From CAVXDY01 sp963760715 (lineage in GTDB: Bacteria; Actinomycetota; Thermoleophilia; Miltoncostaeales; Miltoncostaeaceae), in contig CAVXDY010000003.1 of NCBI GenBank assembly GCA_963760715.1, positions 992,001 through 1,056,000 of the forward strand: 64,000 bases of DNA, given 5' to 3'. The notes below the pieces were generated by a model. That model made no database searches, was not told the origin of the DNA, and worked only from the letters and a program-made list of their open reading frames with translations. The translations under genes were made by a program, and so were the position numbers. Positions 1-7,729 of this stretch are shown here, in pieces (position 1 is the first letter of the stretch; every line of letters begins with the position of its first letter).

Positions 1-60
1 CTCGACCCGGCGCGGCGGATCGAGCTCTGTCAGGCCCTGCGCTCCCTGGCCGACTGCTAG
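1..60 (+). CDS. C-terminal end of an unidentified protein (partial)
   Basis: The first 60 bases read in frame 1 as 19 codons ending in TAG (IELCQALRSLADC at the end). The body of the gene lies outside the window. The next gene is convergent and its stop lies 22 bases downstream. Too short to assign a family; the only support is the open frame up to the stop and the coding-like GC-rich third positions. Confidence 0.4.
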   Translation, partial: LDPARRIELCQALRSLADC

Positions 61-82
61 CGGCCGGCCCCGCCCCGCTCGG

Positions 83-1984
83 TCAGTGGGCGGGGTACTT
101 GGCCGCCGCGGCGCGGATGGCGGTGGTGAGGGCGCCCTTGTCGGAGCGATCCTCCTTCAGGGCCCCGAAGTAGTCCTCGCGGCCTCCGCTGGCGCCCGGC
201 GCGGCGTGATCGCGGATGAAGTACCAGAGCAGGGTCGCCAGCCGGCCGGGGAAGCGCGCGTTCATGTTGGCGACCTCCCGGGTCACGGCGGCCCCGGCGT
301 CGGCATAGGTCATGTCCGTGGGCCACTCGTAGTTGTCGTCCAGCGAGCGGCCGTTGTCGGTGGAGATGCCCCACTCGGTGACGAAGATCGGCAGGGGAGG
401 AGATCCGGCCGCCGCGGTCTGCGAGATGAGGCGCGAGATGCGCGGCTCCCACCGGGGCTGCGGGCCGTAGGGGTGCACGGTCCAGCCGGCGGCGAGGTTC
501 CCCAGGTTGGGCACCGCGGCGAACATGTCCTTCACCCAGGGGCTCGGATTGATGTTGGCGTCGTCGGCCTGCACGAGGACGCCCACCCGGGGGTTGGCGG
601 CCTTGACGGCGGCGATCGCGTCCTGGGCCCGGCGGGCGTAGTCCCCGCCGTCCTCGAAGGTGCCCTGGTTGCGGTAGCTGGTCTCGTTGCCGAACTCGAT
701 GTACCGCACCGCGTAGGCGCCGTCGGACCGGTTGGCCCAGAAGGTCCCGCCGGGGCCGAAGCGCTTGGCCCACGCGCCCAGGCTCTGGGCCTCCTGGGTG
801 CTGGGGATGCGCCCCTCGAAGCCCGCGAGCAGGATCACCTCGACGCCGTCCTGGGCGGCCCGGCCCACGAACTCCTCCATGGAGCCGGTGTCGGCGCCGA
901 TCTGGAACTCGATGCGGGTGATCCGCGCCCCGAGCTTGCTCACGTCGTCGATGTGGTCCACGCCGCGGGTGGACACGATGCCGAAGCTGAACGGGCCGGG
1001 CGTGCCGGCCGCGGGGGCCGCGGCGGGGGCCGGCGCGGGGGCCCGGGGGCCCGCCGAGCGCCGCATGTCGGTCTGGATCTCGGTGGCGGCGAGGGGGCGG
1101 TTGTAGATCCGCACCTCGTCGATGACGCCCTTGAACCACCCGCCGCCGATGAAGTTGCCGCCGATGCGGAGGGGACCGCCGCTCGTGGTCATCTTCCCCT
1201 GCACCGGTGTCGTGCCGATCTGCGCGCCATTGAAGAACAGGCGCAGCGCGGCGCCGTCGTAGGTGACGGCGATATGCGTCCACTTGCCGAGGGGCAGGTC
1301 GTCCGGGGCGGTCACCTTCTTGGCGCCGCCGATGCCGGCGACTCCGCCGGCCCCGCCGCCGTGGGTGGCCGCGTTGAGGGCGTAGGCGTTGGAGCCGCGC
1401 CCGAGCTTGGCGAGGATGGTGCGCTTCCCGCTACCGGCCTGCGGCTTGACCCAGGCCTCGAGGGTCATCCGCCGAGTCAGGTCCAGCGAGGCGTGGTCGG
1501 GCACCGTCAGCCAGGAGCTCGTGCCGTTGAAGTAGAGCCCCTTGCCGAACTTGCCCTTCACGCGGCGCACGCCGTGCCCGATCGCGCCGTTGTGATTGCC
1601 CGAGAAGTCGCCGAACTTCAGACCCTTGGAGGCCGCCTCGTTGAAGCCGTAGGAGGCGACGAGGCCCTTCTTGCCGGCCGGTGCCGCCGTTCCCCCGGAG
1701 GAGGAGGCGACCAGGAGGCCGACGAACAAGGCCACCACCACCAAGCCGAACGCGCGACGCGCACTTCCAATGGGCGGGATCCGACCGTCTCCTGGGGTAC
1801 GAGGCGCGCGGGGGCCACCGGGCGCGTCAGGTTTTGTGTCGTGTCCTGCGGGTCGCCGTCCCTGGCACGGGGAGCAACGGGGCGCCACACTGCCCCACCG
1901 AACTTGCGGTGTCAACCCGGCACCTCCCCCCGAGGGGGGAGGTTTGCCGTGAGAAGAACGTAAAGCCGGGGGGGTGCTCCGCAC
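83..1984 (-). CDS. Secreted LamG-domain glycoside hydrolase (clan GH-A type), copy 1
   Basis: A hydrophobic signal segment (FGLVVVALFVGLLVA) is followed by a LamG/concanavalin-like jelly roll (GLVASYGFNE, LTLEAWVKP-like, IDEVRIYNRPL) and a TIM-barrel-like C-terminal half. The barrel shows the clan GH-A pair: acid/base Glu in FGNETS (residue 434 counted from the longest open frame) and nucleophile Glu in TEWGIS (537). It is therefore probably an exported polysaccharide-binding and -cleaving enzyme; the substrate cannot be read. It is the first of three tandem paralogues on this strand. The start is unresolved: the longest frame opens with GTG at 1984, but a TTGACA/CAGTGT promoter lies inside it (1887-1915) and the signal peptide begins near 1765. 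The true start is probably around 1770, or the leader contains an indel. The family call is firm for LamG and moderate for the hydrolase. Confidence 0.75.
   Translation of the reverse strand: MRSTPPALRSSHGKPPPSGGGAGLTPQVRWGSVAPRCSPCQGRRPAGHDTKPDAPGGPRAPRTPGDGRIPPIGSARRAFGLVVVALFVGLLVASSSGGTAAPAGKKGLVASYGFNEAASKGLKFGDFSGNHNGAIGHGVRRVKGKFGKGLYFNGTSSWLTVPDHASLDLTRRMTLEAWVKPQAGSGKRTILAKLGRGSNAYALNAATHGGGAGGVAGIGGAKKVTAPDDLPLGKWTHIAVTYDGAALRLFFNGAQIGTTPVQGKMTTSGGPLRIGGNFIGGGWFKGVIDEVRIYNRPLAATEIQTDMRRSAGPRAPAPAPAAAPAAGTPGPFSFGIVSTRGVDHIDDVSKLGARITRIEFQIGADTGSMEEFVGRAAQDGVEVILLAGFEGRIPSTQEAQSLGAWAKRFGPGGTFWANRSDGAYAVRYIEFGNETSYRNQGTFEDGGDYARRAQDAIAAVKAANPRVGVLVQADDANINPSPWVKDMFAAVPNLGNLAAGWTVHPYGPQPRWEPRISRLISQTAAAGSPPLPIFVTEWGISTDNGRSLDDNYEWPTDMTYADAGAAVTREVANMNARFPGRLATLLWYFIRDHAAPGASGGREDYFGALKEDRSDKGALTTAIRAAAAKYPAH
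1887..1915 (-). promoter_or_regulatory. Candidate promoter of hydrolase copy 1
   Basis: On the minus strand a TTGACA hexamer (1915-1910) stands 17 bases from CAGTGT (1892-1887). This is a good sigma-A-like spacing and one of the few clear -35 boxes in the window. It lies inside the longest open frame of the downstream gene, so it argues for a start nearer 1770. Confidence 0.4.
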
Positions 1985-1994
1985 GGGTTCCCGG

Positions 1995-3758
1995 TCAGTG
2001 CGTGGGGTGGGCGTCGGCCTGGGCGATCACCGCGGCGGTGAGGCCGCCCTTGGGGGAGCCGTCGCTCTTCATGACGCCGAAGTAGTGCTCCCGTTGGCCG
2101 GTTCCCGAGGCCTGCTGGTCGTGGCCCTGGAAGTAGGTGAAGAGGCGCAGACGCGAGGCGAGCGGGGCGTAGGCCAGCATCTGGTTGACCGTGAGCGCGA
2201 CCGCGTCACCGGCCTGCTGGTAGGTCTGGTTCGTGGGCCAGTCGTAGTTGTCGCTCAGGTTCGCGCCGTTGTCGGTCGCCATGCCGTACTCGGTGATGTC
2301 GATCGGGATGGCCGAGGACCAGCCCTGGGCGGCCGTCTGCGAGATGAGCTCGTCGATGCGGGGCTTCCACCGGCTGACGGGGCCGTAGGGGTGGACGGTC
2401 CAGCCGGCGACCATGTCCCCCAGGTCGGGGACGGTGCCGGCCATGCCGCTCACCCAGTTGTCGCAGCCGCAGTTGGCGTCGTCGGCCTGGGCCAGGAGGC
2501 CCAGGCGGGGATTCGCGGCCTGGATGGCGTTGTAGGCGTCCTTGAACCGCAGGGCGTACTCGCCGCCCCGGTTGTTCGTGCCCTGATAGCTGTAGCTGGT
2601 CTCGTTGCCGAACTCGATGAACCGGCTCGCGAGGGCCTTGTCCGAGCGGGTGGCCCAGAAGGTGCCGCCGGGGCCGAAGGTGCGGGCCCACGCGCCGAGG
2701 TTCTGGGCCTCGCTCACGCTCGGGATGCGGCTGTCGAAGCCGGCGAGGAGGAGGACCTCCATGCCCTTGTCCGCGGCGGCGGCCACGTCGGGCGCCATGC
2801 TCGCGGGGCTGTCGCCGATCTCGAACTCCATGCGGATGAGCTTGCCGTGGGCGGCCTGGGCGGCGCTGAGGGCGCCCGCGAACCCGGAGTTGGCGACGTA
2901 CCCCCACTGGAGGGTGCCGCCGCCGGAGCGGGGCGAGCCGTCGCCGGGGGCGGGAGCGGGCGAGGACGGGGTACCGGAGAGGGGCGAGGGCTTCACGATG
3001 ATGGGCGTGGTCGAGCCGCCGGCCGGGTCGCTGCGCACGGCGCGGTGCATGTCGCGCACGATCTCGGCGTGCTTCAGGGCCCTACCGTAGACCCGGACCT
3101 CGTCGATGCGGCCCAGGAAGCGGTTGCCGCCCGTGCCGCCGGCGCCGATCCGCAGCGGCCCGCGGGCCGTGAGGAGCCTGCCGGTGGCCGGGGTGCGCGC
3201 GACCTCGACGCCGCCCGCGAGCAGGCGCACCGTGCGGCCGTCGTAGGTCGCGGTCAGGTGGGTCCAGCGGCCGGGCTTGAGCGGGGAGCCGGCGCGGGCG
3301 ACGTGCGTGGTGGAGCCGGCGTTGACGACGGCCTGAGCACGTCCGCCGGTCGTGTTGAGCGCGTAGGCCACACGGTTGCCGCCCTCCTTCACCACGATGG
3401 CGCGCGAGCCGTTGGCGCGGTCCGGGCGGACCCAGGCCTCGAGCGTCACGGTCCTGGCGGGGCGGAGGGAGGCCGAGTCCGGGATGATCGCGGCCTCCGA
3501 GGGGCGGTCCATGCGGAGGGCGCGTCCGAAGCGCCCGGCCTCGGTGCGGCGGGCGGTGGTGGTGCCGTTGTTCGCGTTGTCGGAGGCGTCGGCCACCCGG
3601 GCGCCGGCGCCCTCGTCGAAGCCGTAGGCCGCGACGGGGCCCGCGGAGGTCCCGGTCACCGCCGGCGACGCCCCTGCCACCCCGGTCGCGACGGCGATGC
3701 CGCAAAGGGCGAGGATCGTGATCCTGGCATGGGGAAGTCGCATCCGGTGATGGGACAA
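1995..3758 (-). CDS. Secreted LamG-domain glycoside hydrolase (clan GH-A type), copy 2
   Basis: 587 residues. Signal peptide (ARITILALCGIAVATGVAGA), LamG domain (about residues 40-235; VTLEAWVRP, IDEVRVYGRAL), a short Pro/Ser linker, then a TIM-barrel-like catalytic half from about residue 275 (LQWGYVANSGF). Glu386 in FGNETS and Glu490 in TEYGMA match the acid/base and nucleophile of clan GH-A. TTG is chosen as start because GAAGGA stands 7 bases upstream, and copy 3 has the same spacing to a GTG. It is closest to copy 3, with near-identical catalytic blocks. The upstream leader (3759-3880) is also shared with copy 3. Predicted exported carbohydrate-active enzyme; the substrate is unknown. 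Confidence 0.78.
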   Translation of the reverse strand: MSHHRMRLPHARITILALCGIAVATGVAGASPAVTGTSAGPVAAYGFDEGAGARVADASDNANNGTTTARRTEAGRFGRALRMDRPSEAAIIPDSASLRPARTVTLEAWVRPDRANGSRAIVVKEGGNRVAYALNTTGGRAQAVVNAGSTTHVARAGSPLKPGRWTHLTATYDGRTVRLLAGGVEVARTPATGRLLTARGPLRIGAGGTGGNRFLGRIDEVRVYGRALKHAEIVRDMHRAVRSDPAGGSTTPIIVKPSPLSGTPSSPAPAPGDGSPRSGGGTLQWGYVANSGFAGALSAAQAAHGKLIRMEFEIGDSPASMAPDVAAAADKGMEVLLLAGFDSRIPSVSEAQNLGAWARTFGPGGTFWATRSDKALASRFIEFGNETSYSYQGTNNRGGEYALRFKDAYNAIQAANPRLGLLAQADDANCGCDNWVSGMAGTVPDLGDMVAGWTVHPYGPVSRWKPRIDELISQTAAQGWSSAIPIDITEYGMATDNGANLSDNYDWPTNQTYQQAGDAVALTVNQMLAYAPLASRLRLFTYFQGHDQQASGTGQREHYFGVMKSDGSPKGGLTAAVIAQADAHPTH

Positions 3759-3880
3759 GTCGGATTCCTTCGGGCGGGGAGGGGAGGCGGGGCCCGGTCG
3801 GGGCCTCCTGCCGGTGCGGGCCTGAGCGGCCTGCCCCCCCTTTATCGACCCCGCCCCCGCCGGACTTAACGCCCTATACG
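3759..3880 (-). promoter_or_regulatory. Conserved promoter and structured leader of hydrolase copy 2
   Basis: A GTATAGG element (plus strand 3873-3879) is followed by a roughly 110-base leader almost identical to that of copy 3 (5879-6003). It contains a GGCC-GCTCA-GGCC hairpin, the shared block CGCACCGGCAGGAGGCCCCGA, a second GGCC stem and a GAAGGA ribosome-binding site. No known riboswitch class was recognised. GTATAGG is a reasonable -10, but no -35 is clear. Confidence 0.4.
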
Positions 3881-3910
3881 AATGGGGGGGTTACGAGCTC
3901 CGGGTACGCG

Positions 3911-5878
3911 CTAGTGAGCGGGGTGCGCGTCGGCGATGGACGCCAGCGTCGTGGTGAGCGCGCCCTTGGGCGAGCCGTCGCTCTTCGTGACACCGAAGAA
4001 GTACTCGCGCTCGTTGCTGCTTCCCGAGGGCTGCTGGTCCTGGCCCTGGAAGTAGGTGAAGAGGCGGAGCCGCGAGCCGAAGCCCGACTTGGCCAGCATC
4101 TGGTTCACGGTGAGCGTGACCGCGTCGGCGGCCTGCTGGTAGGTCTGGTTGGTGGGCCAGTCGTAGTTGTCGGTCAGGGTGCGGCCGTTGTCGGTCGCCA
4201 TGCCGTACTCGGTGATGTCGATCGGGATGCTCGAGGACCAGTAGGCGCCCGTCTGGGCGATGAGACGATCGACGCGGGGCTCCCAGCGGCTCCTCGGGCC
4301 GTAGGGGTGGACGGTCCAGCCGGCGACCATGGTCCCCAGGTTCGGCACCGCGGTGTGCATGGCGTTGACCCAGGTGGCGCAGCCGCAGTTGCCGTCGTCG
4401 GCCTGGGCCAGAAGGCCCATGGCGGGGTTGGCGGCCTGCATGGCGGTGTAGGCGTCCTTGAACCGGAGGGCGTACTCGCCGCCGCGGTTGTTCGTGCCCT
4501 GGTAGCTGTAGCTCGACTCGTTGCCGAACTCGATGAACCGGCTGGCGAGCGCCTTGTCCGTGCGGGTGGCCCAGAAGGTGCCGCCGGGGCCGAAGGCCTG
4601 CGCCCACTGGCCCAGGTTCTGGGCCTCGGCGACCGTCGGCATGCTGTGGTCGAAGCCGGCGAGAAGGAGGACCTCCATCCCCTTGTTGGCGGCGGCGGCG
4701 ACGTCGGGCGCCATGCTCGCGGGGCTGTCGCCGATCGCGAACTCCATGCGGATGAGCTTGCCGTGACCGGTCTGGGCGGCGTTGAGGGCGCCGGCGAAGC
4801 CGGAGTTGGCGACGTAGCCCCACTGCAGGGTGCCGCCGCCTGCGGTGGGGGGCGGGACGACGGGCGGCACGACCGGGGGCACGACGGGGGGCACGACGGG
4901 CGGGACGACGGGCGGGACGACCGGCGGGACGACGGGGGGCACGACGGGGGGCACGACGGGCGGGACGACGGGGGGCGCGACGGGCGGGACGACCGGGGGG
5001 ACCACCGGGGGCTCGACGGGCGGGACCGGAAGCGCCGGCGGCGTGACGAGGACCGGGGGCGTGATGACCACCGGGGTCGTCACCGGCGTGGCGGGCTTCG
5101 CGGGGGCGACGACGATCGGCGTCGTCGAGCCGCCCGCGGGCTCGCTGCGAACGGCGTGGCGCATGTCGCGGAGGATCTCGGGGCGCTTCAGGGCGCGGCC
5201 GTAGACCCGCACCTCGTCGATGCTGCCCACGAAGCGCTCGCCGCCGGTGCCGGCGGCGCCGATGCGCAGGGGCCCGTGGGCCGAGGAGAGCTTGCCGGTG
5301 GCGGGGGTCCGCGCGACCTCGACGCCGCCCACGAGCAGGCGGACCGACCGACCGTCGTAGGTCGCGGTCAGATGGGTCCAGACGCCCGGCTTCAGCGGCG
5401 AGGCCGCGCGGGCCATGTGCCGGGTCGAGCCGGAGTTGACGACGGCCTGGGGCCGGCCGGCCGTGGTGCTGAGGGCGTAGGCGACCCTGCCGCCGCCCTC
5501 CTTCACCAGGATGGTGCGCGAGCCGCGCGCCGAGCCGGGGCGAACCCAGGCCTCCAGCGTCACGGTGCGGAGGGGCCTCAGCGAGGCGTCGTCCGGGATG
5601 ATGGCGGCCGCGGTGCGCCCGTCGAGGTTCAGGGCGCGTCCGAAGCGCCCGTCCTGCGTTCGAGCGGCGGTGGTGGCTCCGTCGTTCGCGTTGTCGGATG
5701 CGTCGGCCACCCGGGGGCCCGTGCCGTCGAAGCCGTAGGCCGCAACGGGGCCCGGCGCGCTCGGCGGGGTCGCGTCCGGGGACACGGAGGCTCCCGCCAC
5801 ACCGGCCGCGGCCGCCAGCCCGCAGAGCGCGAGGATCGTGATCCGGGCATGGGGAAGTCGCATCCGGTGGTGGGGCAC
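3911..5878 (-). CDS. Secreted LamG-domain glycoside hydrolase with Val-Pro repeat linker, copy 3
   Basis: 655 residues. Signal peptide, LamG domain (about residues 40-235), a low-complexity linker of about 14 V-x-P-P units (about residues 285-345), then the clan GH-A-like half with Glu454 (FGNESS) and Glu557 (TEYGMA). It is nearly co-linear with copy 2 apart from the linker, so it is a recent tandem duplication with linker expansion. GTG start with AAGGA 7 bases upstream; the following in-frame ATG (sixth codon) is less well placed. The stiff Pro-rich linker probably holds the catalytic domain away from the carbohydrate-binding LamG domain or from the cell wall. Confidence 0.78.
   Translation of the reverse strand: MPHHRMRLPHARITILALCGLAAAAGVAGASVSPDATPPSAPGPVAAYGFDGTGPRVADASDNANDGATTAARTQDGRFGRALNLDGRTAAAIIPDDASLRPLRTVTLEAWVRPGSARGSRTILVKEGGGRVAYALSTTAGRPQAVVNSGSTRHMARAASPLKPGVWTHLTATYDGRSVRLLVGGVEVARTPATGKLSSAHGPLRIGAAGTGGERFVGSIDEVRVYGRALKRPEILRDMRHAVRSEPAGGSTTPIVVAPAKPATPVTTPVVITPPVLVTPPALPVPPVEPPVVPPVVPPVAPPVVPPVVPPVVPPVVPPVVPPVVPPVVPPVVPPVVPPVVPPPTAGGGTLQWGYVANSGFAGALNAAQTGHGKLIRMEFAIGDSPASMAPDVAAAANKGMEVLLLAGFDHSMPTVAEAQNLGQWAQAFGPGGTFWATRTDKALASRFIEFGNESSYSYQGTNNRGGEYALRFKDAYTAMQAANPAMGLLAQADDGNCGCATWVNAMHTAVPNLGTMVAGWTVHPYGPRSRWEPRVDRLIAQTGAYWSSSIPIDITEYGMATDNGRTLTDNYDWPTNQTYQQAADAVTLTVNQMLAKSGFGSRLRLFTYFQGQDQQPSGSSNEREYFFGVTKSDGSPKGALTTTLASIADAHPAH
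4853..5020 (-). repeat. 12-bp tandem repeat encoding V-x-P-P units
   Basis: About 14 imperfect 12-bp units (coding sense GTCGTCCCGCCC with third-base variants), including single VAPP and VEPP variants near the 5' coding end. It lies within the linker of hydrolase copy 3. Such arrays vary in copy number between strains. Confidence 0.85.
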
Positions 5879-6003
5879 GTCGGATTCCTTGGGGCGGGGA
5901 GGGAGGCGGTGGCCCTATCGGGGCCTCCTGCCGGTGCGGGCCGGAGCGGCCTGCACCCCTTTGATCGACCCGGTACTCGCGGAACTTGACAAACTTCCTA
6001 TAC
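5879..6003 (-). promoter_or_regulatory. Conserved promoter and structured leader of hydrolase copy 3
   Basis: Same organisation as the leader of copy 2: GTATAGG (plus 5997-6003), then GGTGC-A-GGCCGCTCCGGCC-C-GCACC, which folds as a nested hairpin, a GGCCC-CGATA-GGGCC hairpin, and AAGGA 7 bases before GTG. Differences from copy 2 fall mostly in loops and flanks, which suggests that the RNA structure matters. No named riboswitch is assigned. Confidence 0.4.
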
Positions 6004-6315
6004 CGACGGGGGGCGGGATCGGTCCGAACAGGTCTTGATCCTGGTCCGCGTCAGCAATCCGCCTGTATCAACGGGCAGTTCCGGGGTCCGATCCCGTGGC
6101 TAGACTGCCCCTCGTCGTGAGCCTCCGGTACCTCGGTCTCGAGCACTCACCAGCGGCGTCGCACGGAGATCAATCCGTCAGAACCGCTGGTTCCGGAGCC
6201 CCGCGATGAACGAGACTCGCACCACCTGGGGTGGGGGAACGGACACCGTGCACTCGCACACTCCGCCATTCGCAGCAGGCGAGAGGCACTCCAGGCGATG
6301 GAAGGGAGACCATCG
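6004..6315 (+). other. Gene-free stretch with likely promoter and long leader of the thioester protein
   Basis: No credible gene in these 312 bases. A TAGACT hexamer near 6101 is a plausible -10 for the gene at 6316 and would give a leader of roughly 200 bases. The leader contains several self-complementary G-rich blocks (around CACCTGGGGTGGGGGAACGG). It resembles a structured regulatory leader, and a c-di-AMP (ydaO-type) element was considered, but the match by eye is too weak to claim. Confidence 0.3.
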
Positions 6316-7674
6316 GTGAAGACAGAGAATCGCAATCGACGAGTCGCAGGCTCAGGGCGGTGGGGACCCGTGGGGCTCGTGCTGATGGGGCTGCTGATGG
6401 CCCTGGCCTTCGTGGTCCCGGCCCAGGCGGCGACCCCCGCGAACCTGCTGCTGACCGGTACCGACCCGGCGTACACCGACATCACCGTCAACATCCCCGG
6501 TGGTGGCGTCGTGGTGACATCGCCGGGCGTCTTCAACCTTCAGGTCACCCCGGCCGGCGGCGCCACCACGGCCTACAAGGGCTACTGCGTCGACACCTCC
6601 GCGCCGATCGGGGCGGGCCAGAACTACGCGGTTGATCTCCAGACCGCGGCCGACGCCCCCGTCCTCGCGACCCCCGGCGCCAACTCGGCCGCCTGGCTCA
6701 TCCAGCAGACCGACGCATTCCTCGCCGCCGCCGGCCCTCCCGGCAGCGCCGCCCAGAAGCTCGAGGCCGGCGCGCTCCAGACCGCCGTCTGGGTGGTCAT
6801 GGGCGAGGCCGTCGCGGGCAATCCCACGAGCGACGCCGCGATCAACGCGCGCGCCGCCGAGCTCGTCGCCCTGGCGGCCGGCAAGGGCCCGGCGGGCCCG
6901 GTGGCCATCTCGGCCGCCACCGCCTCCACCTGCGCCGGCGGTCCCGGCACCACGCTCAATCTGACCGGCACCCCGGGTGCCACGGCGAACCTCGCGGTCA
7001 CCGCCGGAACGGCCACGCTCAGCGCGAGCCAGGTCACCTTCAGCGGCGCCGGCACGGCGAGCGTCACGTTGACCTCGGGCACCGTGGGCTCCGCCACCGT
7101 CACCGTCACGTCGGTGGGAGCCCAGCTCACGCGGGCCGTCCCCACCGAGGGCGCAGAGCCGCAGCAGACCGCTTTCCTGACCCCCAAGACCTACACCGCC
7201 CAGGTGAGCGTCGCGTTCGCCAACTGCGGGCCCACCATCACCCCGACCCAGCCGACCTCCCCGACCACGCCGAAGCCGTCGATCGCCCAGGCGCCGTCGC
7301 TGAGCGTGGTGAAGACGGGCAAGGCCACCGCGCTGGCGGGCAGCGAGGTGCCCTACACCATCGTCGTCCGCAACACGAGCAAGGTCATCGCGCGCTCGGT
7401 GGTCGCCGTGGACACCCTGCCCTCGGGCATGGCCTACCTCCGCTCCAGCCTGCGTCCGGTCTCGATCGGCAAGCAGATCGTCTGGAAGCTGGGCAACCTT
7501 GCCGCCGGCAAGAGCCGCACCATCACGGTGTGGCTCCAGGCTCCCACCAGCATCTCGGGCAGCCGCACCAACCTCGTCGAGGTGTCGGCCCAGGGCACGA
7601 AGACCGTGCGGGACACGGCCGTCACGCGGTTCCGCCGCGTCGAGGCCCAGTTCCAGCCGCCCGTCACCGGGTAG
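6316..7674 (+). CDS. Secreted surface protein with TQXA-type thioester domain and DUF11-like domain
   Basis: 452 residues. Signal peptide (VLMGLLMALAFVVPAQA), then a thioester-domain-like module whose Cys91 (KGYCVD) and Gln155 (ALQTAVW) fit the Cys-Gln isopeptide-like thioester used by Gram-positive adhesins to bond host or surface amines. A Thr/Pro linker (TPTQPTSPTTPKPS) leads to a C-terminal DUF11-like beta-sandwich (SVVKTGKATALAGSEVPYTI). No LPXTG sorting signal or C-terminal membrane helix is seen, so its attachment is unknown. GTG 6316 is preferred to ATG 6298 because GGGAG lies 7 bases upstream of the GTG. The gene is convergent with the next one across a strong hairpin. Confidence 0.7.
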   Translation: MKTENRNRRVAGSGRWGPVGLVLMGLLMALAFVVPAQAATPANLLLTGTDPAYTDITVNIPGGGVVVTSPGVFNLQVTPAGGATTAYKGYCVDTSAPIGAGQNYAVDLQTAADAPVLATPGANSAAWLIQQTDAFLAAAGPPGSAAQKLEAGALQTAVWVVMGEAVAGNPTSDAAINARAAELVALAAGKGPAGPVAISAATASTCAGGPGTTLNLTGTPGATANLAVTAGTATLSASQVTFSGAGTASVTLTSGTVGSATVTVTSVGAQLTRAVPTEGAEPQQTAFLTPKTYTAQVSVAFANCGPTITPTQPTSPTTPKPSIAQAPSLSVVKTGKATALAGSEVPYTIVVRNTSKVIARSVVAVDTLPSGMAYLRSSLRPVSIGKQIVWKLGNLAAGKSRTITVWLQAPTSISGSRTNLVEVSAQGTKTVRDTAVTRFRRVEAQFQPPVTG

Positions 7675-7689
7675 CTCCACTCACCGCGT

Positions 7690-7718
7690 CGTCCGGCGGG
7701 CCATCGGCCCGCCGGACG
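7690..7718. terminator. Bidirectional hairpin terminator
   Basis: A perfect 13-bp inverted repeat (CGTCCGGCGGGCC / GGCCCGCCGGACG) with a 3-base loop lies between convergent stops at 7674 and 7730. There is no T-tract, as is common for high-GC actinobacterial terminators. Confidence 0.75.
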
Positions 7719-7729
7719 TCCGGTGACCG

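Noticed and set aside
3759..3880. c-di-GMP or cobalamin riboswitch in the hydrolase leaders
   Set aside because: The conserved cores of these classes are not present; the leaders are described only as structured and conserved.
4830..5204. Plus-strand frame encoding a Thr-Gly-Gly-Thr repeat protein
   Set aside because: It is the complement of the V-x-P-P linker repeat of hydrolase copy 3; the repeat explains it fully.
6110..6315. c-di-AMP (ydaO-type) riboswitch before the thioester protein
   Set aside because: Some G-rich blocks looked suggestive, but the conserved core could not be laid out by eye; a covariance search is needed before naming it.
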